A stretch of DNA of 64,000 bases from Streptococcus oralis (GTDB lineage: Bacteria > Bacillota > Bacilli > Lactobacillales > Streptococcaceae), in assembly GCF_021497945.1 (NCBI RefSeq), contig NZ_CP046524.1, positions 1,027,501 through 1,091,500 on the forward strand, written 5' to 3'. Under the pieces are notes generated by a model. It worked only from the letters and a program-made list of their open reading frames with translations. It had not been told where the DNA came from and made no database searches. A program made the position numbers and the translations under genes. Shown piece by piece: positions 56,911 through 64,000 of this stretch (positions are counted from its first letter, which is position 1; every line of letters begins with the position of its first letter).

Positions 56911-58674
56911 TTAAAAATTAAAGAATTCCGTAGCTTTTTTCAAAAGAAGATCGGTGTATTCTGGATCTTCCTGAGCTGCTGCTAAAGTCTCCTGTAGCAT
57001 CTCCATGTCATCTGTAATCATCCCATCCACTGACAACTGCAACGATTTATCAAGTGCATCAGAGCTATTGATGGTCCATACGTAAAGCTTTTGTTCTGTA
57101 TACCAAAGTTTAGTAACAAAATATTCATCCAATGTTGAATACTCCATGGTATAGCCCGTTGCCTTGGTTTTTGGGAAAATACTATTATAAGGCAAGATGA
57201 AATAAGCTGGAATAGTCGAATCATATTTCAAAACTTGGTCAATCACATGATAGTCTAGTGATTGCATCTGATGACCATACTGCTTGATAATAGGGCCATA
57301 CTTCTCTAGGAAACGTTCCATCATTTGTGGACTGTCTTTTTTACTGGTTTTAATTTCAATCAACAATCTTTGATGAAGTTCATTCGCGCGATTGAGATAG
57401 TCATCAAAACTAGATATCTTGGTTCGATAGCCATTTTCAGAAATATCTAACCCTGTCAACTCCTCTAGAGTCAAGTCTTGAGGATTAGCGTTGATACCTG
57501 CTAAGTTCTTAAGATTGGCGTCATGCATCATCACAAACTGACCATCTTTGGTCTCCTGTACATCCATTTCAATCAAATCTGGTTTCAATTGCGCTGTTTT
57601 TTCCAAAGACTGTACAGTGTTTTGTACACCATTTTTATTTGAAACGCCCCTATGTGAAATGATTAAAGGGGTATTTGTCACAGGAGCTTCCAGATAGATA
57701 TAACCTTCCAGCGCAAAAAAGATACTAGCGCAGCCCATAACTCCCCATCTCATCAAATGATCTTTTTTTCTTCTTGGCATAATCTCCAGTTCCTCACCGG
57801 TCAAAAAGGAGACAAACTTAACAAGGAAATAGGTCAACGCCATATAGTGGATGTTTTTTATCAAGACAAAGTTGATAACTCCAAGAATCAGTGATTCTTT
57901 CTGTGTTAAATTGTCAATTACAATCTGTCCCATTAGCAAGGGAGTCAAGAGAAGGAAGAAAAAGAGATAGGTTTTAATAATAATGAGTAGCAAGTTCCAA
58001 GCATAAAAGAGAACTTGTTTCTTTGTCTTTTGTAGGCTATATTTTACTCCTTCTCTCACAGTCCTCTTTTCAAAGAGAATCTTCGGAAGGGCAAACATGA
58101 GTCGGACAGACACATAGAGCAAAATCCAAGCAGATGCAAAAATCATCAAGCCTACGAGCCAGTGCTTGTCTTCCAGATAAGTCACAATAAAGTCTGGAAT
58201 AACGATTTTATTTAAGTAATAAATTTTTAAAATTTTCCTGATGAAAGGAAAGAGCATGGCTACGTAGAAGAATAGAAAAGCCATCTTGCAGAAGCTCAAG
58301 CGTTTCATGAATAGAAAACTTTGCTGGAAAACTTTGCGACTGTACTCAATCAAGGTTCTCTTTTCGTGGTAGAGAAGGTGACGCGCCCCAATAAAGAGGA
58401 GGCAAATCTGGAAATAGGCCACCAAAAAATTGATTACAATCAAGACGAGAAAAGCCAGACTGATTAAAGGAGAACTCGTGATAATGGCAAAAATATTATT
58501 GTAAGAAATAAACAAATAGCCCGTCTGGCTGAGTAAAAGACCAGCAAGAAAGGAATTGAGAGGTAACCACAGATATTCCACCATCATGAAAATTAAGAAA
58601 AAGAGGAAGAGAACTTTATCTAGGTTGAGGTAAATTTTCCTAAAACCTAGCTTTTTAGGTTTTTCAGGTTTCAT
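56911..58674 (-). CDS. membrane glycerophosphodiester phosphodiesterase, 587 aa
   Basis: I use the ATG at 58674 (MKPEKPKKLGFRKIYLNL), with TAGGAG upstream. Residues up to about 325 contain seven or so membrane segments (GPDPase_memb type). The C-terminal catalytic domain has the HRG site ISHRGVSNKNGVQNT, the metal ligands in LIEMDVQETKDG and MMHDANLKNL, and Lys/Glu in RLLIEIKTSKK. It cleaves glycerophosphodiesters at the outer or inner membrane face. A substrate related to lipoteichoic-acid turnover is possible but not shown. Confidence 0.92.
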   Translation of the reverse strand: MKPEKPKKLGFRKIYLNLDKVLFLFFLIFMMVEYLWLPLNSFLAGLLLSQTGYLFISYNNIFAIITSSPLISLAFLVLIVINFLVAYFQICLLFIGARHLLYHEKRTLIEYSRKVFQQSFLFMKRLSFCKMAFLFFYVAMLFPFIRKILKIYYLNKIVIPDFIVTYLEDKHWLVGLMIFASAWILLYVSVRLMFALPKILFEKRTVREGVKYSLQKTKKQVLFYAWNLLLIIIKTYLFFFLLLTPLLMGQIVIDNLTQKESLILGVINFVLIKNIHYMALTYFLVKFVSFLTGEELEIMPRRKKDHLMRWGVMGCASIFFALEGYIYLEAPVTNTPLIISHRGVSNKNGVQNTVQSLEKTAQLKPDLIEMDVQETKDGQFVMMHDANLKNLAGINANPQDLTLEELTGLDISENGYRTKISSFDDYLNRANELHQRLLIEIKTSKKDSPQMMERFLEKYGPIIKQYGHQMQSLDYHVIDQVLKYDSTIPAYFILPYNSIFPKTKATGYTMEYSTLDEYFVTKLWYTEQKLYVWTINSSDALDKSLQLSVDGMITDDMEMLQETLAAAQEDPEYTDLLLKKATEFFNF

Positions 58675-58682
58675 AGGCACTC

Positions 58683-59273
58683 CTAGTCTAGAAATTGAGA
58701 TAAATCTAACCCGCCAAAGGGATTCATAGATAGATTACTTTGTTCTTCTAACAATAGTTTTCCTTCATCCGATTCCAAAAAGGCTTCATAAACACGCGCC
58801 GTCATGCGGGCATCTTCTAAACTATTATGCGATTGACCTTTAAAGCCTAAGAAATTCGCCACAGTTTGCAATTTGAGATTAGCTATGCCGTGTAGGTCGG
58901 AACTACGACGTTCAAAAGCCTCATCATATAGGTCGACCTTGTACTGGTCACGATAGTCCAAGCCATGCTCCAAGAGAATAGGCAAATCACTATTAGCTGC
59001 ATTGTAACCAACGATAGGTGAATTGCCAACAAATGCCTGAAAGTCCTGTAAAACTTGTTCTACTTTTGGCGCATCTTTCAAGGTTTCAGCTGTAATTCCT
59101 GTCAAACCATTAATAAAACTCTTTAAAGGCACGCTGGTATGGACATAAGAATCAAAGGCACCTATCTCTTGACCATCTTGAAAACGAACTGCTGATACCT
59201 GAATTAAATGGGTAACTCCTTCGTGTTGATTGAATTCTAAGTCAAAGGCGATATAATCTCTTAATTTTTCCAT
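58683..59273 (-). CDS. DnaQ-like 3'-5' exonuclease, 196 aa
   Basis: The protein is a stand-alone DEDD-type exonuclease domain. Motif I is YIAFDLEFNQ, motif II falls around VGYNAANSDLPIL, and motif III is KGQSHNSLEDARMTARVY (DEDDh type, with His five residues before the Asp). It may proofread DNA or trim RNA; free-standing members are also annotated as epsilon-like. The gene sits 8 bases upstream of the phosphodiesterase gene, probably in the same transcript. Confidence 0.88.
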   Translation of the reverse strand: MEKLRDYIAFDLEFNQHEGVTHLIQVSAVRFQDGQEIGAFDSYVHTSVPLKSFINGLTGITAETLKDAPKVEQVLQDFQAFVGNSPIVGYNAANSDLPILLEHGLDYRDQYKVDLYDEAFERRSSDLHGIANLKLQTVANFLGFKGQSHNSLEDARMTARVYEAFLESDEGKLLLEEQSNLSMNPFGGLDLSQFLD

Positions 59274-59317
59274 CTTTTACCTCAATTCCGACTCAATTTA
59301 AACTATAAATAAGAAAA

Positions 59318-59362
59318 GAAGCTATTAGGTTAGTGAATAACCCAAACAGCTTCTTTATTTTC
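59318..59362 (-). terminator. terminator of rocS
   Basis: AAGAAGCT / AGCTTCTT arms with an inner TTGGGTTA / TAACCTAA pair and a T-run overlap the rocS stop on the minus strand. Confidence 0.7.
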
Positions 59363-59849
59363 CTCCAAACAGGCGAGCAAAAAAGCCTTTTTTGGTTGCT
59401 TGGACTTCTTCTTTTGCTTGGTCCAACTCGAGTTTCAAGCTTTCTTGATCCTTCATAGCTTGAAGAGTTAACTGTTGCTGCTGGTCCAATTGTTTGTCCT
59501 TTTCTGCAATCTGGCGGTCTTTGATGCGCATCTGCTCATCTTTTTCTGCCAGTTGCTGGTCCTTGGCCTTGAGTTGCTCGTACAAACGAAGAATTTCAGC
59601 ATTTTTCTCATCGACCAAGATTTCCATCAGTTCGCGTTGTTTGACATCATCACTGACTGGTTCATCTTCAAAAATCGTTTTTTTATAGATTTCTTCTAGC
59701 TTAATCAAGCCACTTCGAGTAACTACTGTTACACCTTTGTCATTTTTTTTCGTGTCCTCTTCGGGAAGTTCTTTGACACGATTGTTGATTGCCTGACGAG
59801 ATAGTCCTAAGACCTCTGCAATCTCGCTGACGGTCATTTCAATACTCAT
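59355..59849 (-). CDS. rocS: regulator of chromosome segregation RocS
   Basis: RocS was described in S. pneumoniae as a protein linking the nucleoid to the membrane and aiding chromosome segregation with ParB and the CpsD system. The 164-residue protein has an N-terminal helix-turn-helix (EIAEVLGLSRQAINNRVKEL), a long coiled coil with repeats of (A)KDQQLAEKDEQ type (about residues 85-145), and a short amphipathic end KKGFFARLFGGK that fits membrane binding. The repeat units (xEKDxQ) occur three or four times. Confidence 0.88.
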   Translation of the reverse strand: MSIEMTVSEIAEVLGLSRQAINNRVKELPEEDTKKNDKGVTVVTRSGLIKLEEIYKKTIFEDEPVSDDVKQRELMEILVDEKNAEILRLYEQLKAKDQQLAEKDEQMRIKDRQIAEKDKQLDQQQQLTLQAMKDQESLKLELDQAKEEVQATKKGFFARLFGGK

Positions 59850-59925
59850 AATATCCTCTGAAACGTTTTCTAGCTTTTCTTTATTTAAATCTTATCATAA
59901 GCTAAATAAACTGTCAAATTTCCGC

Positions 59926-60618
59926 TTAATCCATAACCTTTAAAAAGGCCAGTAAAACTTGGGCAGAACGACGTCCAGCTTCAATGATAAACTCATCAAA
60001 AGAGATAGAAGCCTCGTGATTGGCATTGTCGCTCATGGCACGAATGACTAGGAAAGGTAGGCCAAGAGCCTGAGCTGCCTGTGCAATCGCTGCCCCTTCC
60101 ATTTCAACTGCTAAAACATCCGGAAAGTGGGATTTGATACTAGCAATCTTATCATCTCCAGCTATAAAGCTATCCCCTGTGGCAATCAATCCTAGGTGCC
60201 AGTTCTGTTCTAATTGAGATAAATTCTCTTTAATCCTAGCGATAAAGTTCTTATCGGATTCAAAGTAAAGAGGTTGACCAGCCATCTGACCATAAGCATA
60301 GCCAAAAGCAGTTACATCCACATCATGGTAAGCCAATTTATCCGCAATCACTACATCTCCAACGGCAATCCCTTCTGCAACTGCACCTGCTGATCCTGTA
60401 TTGATAACGGCATCCACTTGGAAATGGTCAGCTAACACCGCTACACTCATAGCTGACATGACCTTTCCAACCCCACTCTGAACTAGGACAACTTCTGTCT
60501 TGCCAACAGTGCCAGTGTAGTAAGTATTTCCGAGGACTTGGACTTCTTGTGCTCTATCTAAATTCTGAGTCAAGTGTAGGAGCTCTTCTGGCATGGCAGC
60601 AATGATTCCAATTTTCAT
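59926..60618 (-). CDS. mtnN: 5'-methylthioadenosine/S-adenosylhomocysteine nucleosidase
   Basis: MtnN (Pfs) hydrolyses MTA and S-adenosylhomocysteine; its product S-ribosylhomocysteine feeds LuxS and AI-2. The start is the ATG at 60618 (MKIGIIAAMPEELLHLTQ), after AAAGGACATGAA. The family features GSAGAVAEGIAVGDVVIAD, MEGAAIAQAAQAL (Glu at the ribose site) and the catalytic Asp in IRAMSDNANHEA are intact. It is the last gene of glmU-nudF-small membrane protein-mtnN. Confidence 0.96.
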   Translation of the reverse strand: MKIGIIAAMPEELLHLTQNLDRAQEVQVLGNTYYTGTVGKTEVVLVQSGVGKVMSAMSVAVLADHFQVDAVINTGSAGAVAEGIAVGDVVIADKLAYHDVDVTAFGYAYGQMAGQPLYFESDKNFIARIKENLSQLEQNWHLGLIATGDSFIAGDDKIASIKSHFPDVLAVEMEGAAIAQAAQALGLPFLVIRAMSDNANHEASISFDEFIIEAGRRSAQVLLAFLKVMD

Positions 60619-60633
60619 TTCATGTCCTTTCAA

Positions 60634-60945
60634 TTACAAGAGTTTCATCGCCAACACTAACAAAATCAAGAGTAGGATGACTGCAAATAAGATGCGATTG
60701 AGTTTCGAATTAAAAACATTTCTCTTAGTGTTCTCAATGCGACGACTCTTATGAATCGTTGGTTCTACTTCGATTGTAAGTGTATCTTGACTAAAACCGT
60801 GGTCTCTAGAACGTGAATAACCAAAATGTTGTGAAGACGTTGGTAGGATCTTTGTTTCCTCATCATCTTGAAGAGGTGGCCCTGATATTTTCTCACCGCG
60901 GTTGGCACGTTCAATCATTTCGTCTGTTAATAAAGGTTTTCCCAT
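60634..60945 (-). CDS. small membrane protein, 103 aa
   Basis: The protein has a soluble acidic N-terminus ([20 protein letters not shown]) of about 80 residues and one C-terminal membrane segment ([20 protein letters not shown]), the topology of a tail-anchored protein. The middle ([20 protein letters not shown]) is basic next to the membrane. No known family is recognised beyond conservation in streptococci at this site. It lies between nudF and mtnN, 12 and 15 bases from each, so it is cotranscribed with them. Function unknown. Confidence 0.7.
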   Translation of the reverse strand: MGKPLLTDEMIERANRGEKISGPPLQDDEETKILPTSSQHFGYSRSRDHGFSQDTLTIEVEPTIHKSRRIENTKRNVFNSKLNRILFAVILLLILLVLAMKLL

Positions 60946-60956
60946 GGGTTACTCCT

Positions 60957-61502
60957 CTATTTCTTTTGTAGTTCCCAGTACTGGATTGCCATGATGGTCT
61001 TGGCATCACAGATATGACCTGACTGGATCAGGTTCTTGGCTTCCTCTAGACTTACTTCTAGGACCTCCAAGGTTTCATCATCATCTTGTGGACGAGGATT
61101 TTCTACCTTAGTCAAATCTCTTGCAAGGTAGAGTTTTAGTTTTTCGTTGCAAAAACCAATCGCAGAATAGAAATCATACAACAGTTCTAACTTAGCTGTG
61201 TAGGCAACCTCTTCTTCCAATTCACGAAGTGCCGCTGCCATTGGATCTGCATTTTCACCAATTTCCAGTTTACCTGCAGGAATCTCATAAGAGACCGCCT
61301 CAATAGCCTTTCGGTATTGCTTAACGAGGACAATTTTGTCCTCGGCTGTCACGGCTAGTACACAAACAGCTCCATTGTGAAAAATCAAGTCACGTTGGGC
61401 AGTTCCCTTTCCTTCTGGTAGTTCCACCTGGTCTTGTACCAGTTTGAAAATAGGACCTTGGTAGATTTCTTTTCGACTAAGCGTTTTTTCTTCAAATTCC
61501 AT
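60957..61502 (-). CDS. nudF: ADP-ribose pyrophosphatase (Nudix)
   Basis: NudF-type enzymes hydrolyse ADP-ribose to AMP and ribose-5-phosphate. The 181-residue protein has the Nudix helix in GKLEIGENADPMAAALRELE. In the canonical box (GX5EX7REUXEEXGU) the spacer is 7 residues; here two extra residues lie between the first Glu and the REL, and the usual final Gly is Ala (EEEVAY). Both features look like normal variants of the streptococcal protein. It follows glmU by 9 bases. Confidence 0.9.
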   Translation of the reverse strand: MEFEEKTLSRKEIYQGPIFKLVQDQVELPEGKGTAQRDLIFHNGAVCVLAVTAEDKIVLVKQYRKAIEAVSYEIPAGKLEIGENADPMAAALRELEEEVAYTAKLELLYDFYSAIGFCNEKLKLYLARDLTKVENPRPQDDDETLEVLEVSLEEAKNLIQSGHICDAKTIMAIQYWELQKK

Positions 61503-61511
61503 GACAAACTC

Positions 61512-62918
<1,407 letters not shown>

Positions 62919-63049
62919 TTATATTATACCATAATTTTACTTTTAAAGAACAAACAAACAGGTGCTCTCCTGAAAATCTTCCCTACTTGTCTACATTTCT
63001 AAACTGTTTCCTTTGATTTTTTAAAATTTTTACGCTAAACTAAGTAAAT

Positions 63050-63850
63050 ATGAGAAAACAAATTCATCCAGCTATTATTTTTAGTTTATTTGGAATTTTC
63101 ATAGCGATTTTACTCCTCAACAAACCAAGTTTTGAGGACCATCCTATCAAAACTAAACCAAATGCTCTTCAAGTTGAAACACAAGCCTTGCATAATCTTG
63201 ATAAACCCATTATCGACGTCTCTGGTTGGCAAAGACCTGAGGAAATCAACTACGACATCTTGGCTCAAAACATTTCTGGTGTTATCGTTCGCGTGCACAA
63301 TGGAGCTCAGCATACTGAAGCAAATGATGCTGCCTTTATCAATGGTGTCGATAAAGCCTATAAAAATCATATAGCAGAATTTCAAAAACGGAATGTCCCT
63401 GTGGGGGTTTATGCCTATGTAGCTGGAAAAAATAAGGAAGAAATGGAGAAGGCTGCTGAAGTCTTCTACAACGCTGCTTCTCCCTACAATCCTAGCTACT
63501 ACTGGTTAGATGTTGAAGAAAAAACAATGTCCGATATGAATGAAGGTGTTGAAGCCTTTCGTGCCAAACTGGCAGCTCTCGGCGCTAAAAACATCGGGAT
63601 CTACGTTGGGGTTTACTTCATGCAAGAGCATAGTATCAATACAAATAAGTTCACTGCTATTTGGATCCCTTCCTATGGAACTGACTCTGGTTATTTTGAA
63701 ACTAAGCCAAATACTGATCTGGACTACGATCTCCACCAGTACACTTCTAAGGGGAGAATTGCAGGATTTGAACATCATTTGGACATCAATCTGATTTCTA
63801 CTGACAAAGACAAGGAAGAAACCTTCAGAAAACTATTTTTAAGACCATAA
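63050..63850 (+). CDS. membrane-anchored GH25 muramidase, 266 aa
   Basis: A single N-terminal hydrophobic segment (IIFSLFGIFIAILLLN, about residues 9-25) anchors or exports the protein. The GH25 domain starts at PIIDVSGWQRPEEINYD, where the Asp is at the bottom of the barrel, and has the catalytic pair in YYWLDVEEKTM. The end is FEHHLDINLIS. It lacks choline-binding repeats, so it is not of the LytC type. It probably cleaves the MurNAc-GlcNAc bond in peptidoglycan. Confidence 0.88.
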   Translation: MRKQIHPAIIFSLFGIFIAILLLNKPSFEDHPIKTKPNALQVETQALHNLDKPIIDVSGWQRPEEINYDILAQNISGVIVRVHNGAQHTEANDAAFINGVDKAYKNHIAEFQKRNVPVGVYAYVAGKNKEEMEKAAEVFYNAASPYNPSYYWLDVEEKTMSDMNEGVEAFRAKLAALGAKNIGIYVGVYFMQEHSINTNKFTAIWIPSYGTDSGYFETKPNTDLDYDLHQYTSKGRIAGFEHHLDINLISTDKDKEETFRKLFLRP

Positions 63851-63851
63851 G

Positions 63852-63886
63852 ACAAGTGAAAATAACAAACTTTTTCACTTGTTTTT
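63852..63886 (+). terminator. terminator after the GH25 gene
   Basis: ACAAGTGAAAA / TTTTTCACTTGT with a 9-base loop is followed by TTTTTC. Confidence 0.8.
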
Positions 63887-63907
63887 TCATTTTCTCCCCG
63901 TCTGTGT

Positions 63908-63913
63908 TATAAT
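63908..63913 (+). promoter_or_regulatory. -10 element of the DUF368 gene
   Basis: TATAAT with a T-rich, poorly conserved -35 region about 18 bases upstream precedes the last partial gene. Confidence 0.5.
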
Positions 63914-63956
63914 TGATAGCATAGAGAAAGAATTTTATGAAATTGAGGATTTTATT

Positions 63957-64000
63957 ATGTTTTCATGGATTGCACGAGTTATTAAAGGAATCGTCATCGC
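63957..64000 (+). CDS. DUF368 membrane protein, 5' end only
   Basis: The window ends 14 codons into this gene. The visible residues MFSWIARVIKGIVI match the start of streptococcal DUF368 (undecaprenyl-phosphate-transporter-like) proteins as I remember them. GAGG lies upstream within AATTGAGGATTTTATT. The identification rests on 14 residues only. Confidence 0.55.
   Translation, partial: MFSWIARVIKGIVI

Noticed and set aside
60957..61502. Nudix box with altered spacing taken as loss of function
   Set aside because: The metal-binding Glu residues are kept and, from memory, the pneumococcal protein has the same insertion.

Overview
The window looks like a chromosome segment of a mitis-group Streptococcus, close to S. 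pneumoniae/S. mitis. I base this on the joint presence of a phosphocholine lic1 cluster (tarI-tarJ-licA-licB-licC), two histidine-triad (Pht) surface proteins with the zinc lipoprotein AdcAII, a complete tagatose-6-phosphate lac operon, the chromosome-segregation protein RocS, a preQ1-II riboswitch and CiaR-type promoters. Base composition is low in GC. The species cannot be fixed from the sequence alone.

Layout. 1-8.3 kb is an accessory block: small, mostly unrecognised genes, all on the minus strand, mixed with broken genes (an amber-interrupted ORF at 7036-7407 and an N-terminal stub of an ADP-ribosylglycohydrolase at 8175-8303). It abuts rlmD, which in pneumococcus (from memory) borders the variable PPI-1 region. 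8.3-18.1 kb is core: alpha/beta hydrolase, rlmD, a DUF1002 secreted protein with a CiaR-like promoter, then the operon tdk-prfA-prmC-tsaC-GNAT-glyA-NA37-pvaA. 18.2-26.6 kb holds a tautomerase, mnmE, dapA/asd with the asd leader RNA and CodY-like boxes, tRNA-Thr(GGU), queT with a preQ1-II riboswitch, gtrA-like, mscL, hemH and pepT. 26.6-33.4 kb is the zinc-acquisition region pht-adcAII-pht with AdcR boxes. 33.5-35.6 kb is ptsHI and 35.9-39.5 kb is nrdH-nrdE, nrdF with NrdR-like boxes.

39.6-51.8 kb is a galactose/lactose regulon: lacR, lacG-lacE-lacF-lacT, lacD-lacC-lacB-lacA, lacX and a galactitol-type PTS (IIA-IIB-IIC). Lactose enters by LacFE, is cleaved by LacG, and galactose-6-P (also supplied by the Gat-type PTS) passes through LacAB, LacC and LacD to triose phosphates. 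The DNA shows four control layers: LacR-type boxes, cre sites, a LacT antiterminator target with its terminator, and stacked hairpins between lacE and lacG.

51.9-56.4 kb is lic1 (CDP-ribitol and phosphocholine supply for teichoic acids) with a perfect CiaR box and a hairpin at the predicted 5' end of the transcript. 56.5-64 kb carries ybaB, a membrane glycerophosphodiesterase, a DnaQ-like exonuclease, rocS, mtnN, a small membrane protein, nudF, glmU, a membrane-anchored GH25 muramidase and the first codons of a DUF368 protein. No insertion sequence, CRISPR array, prophage or rRNA was seen.
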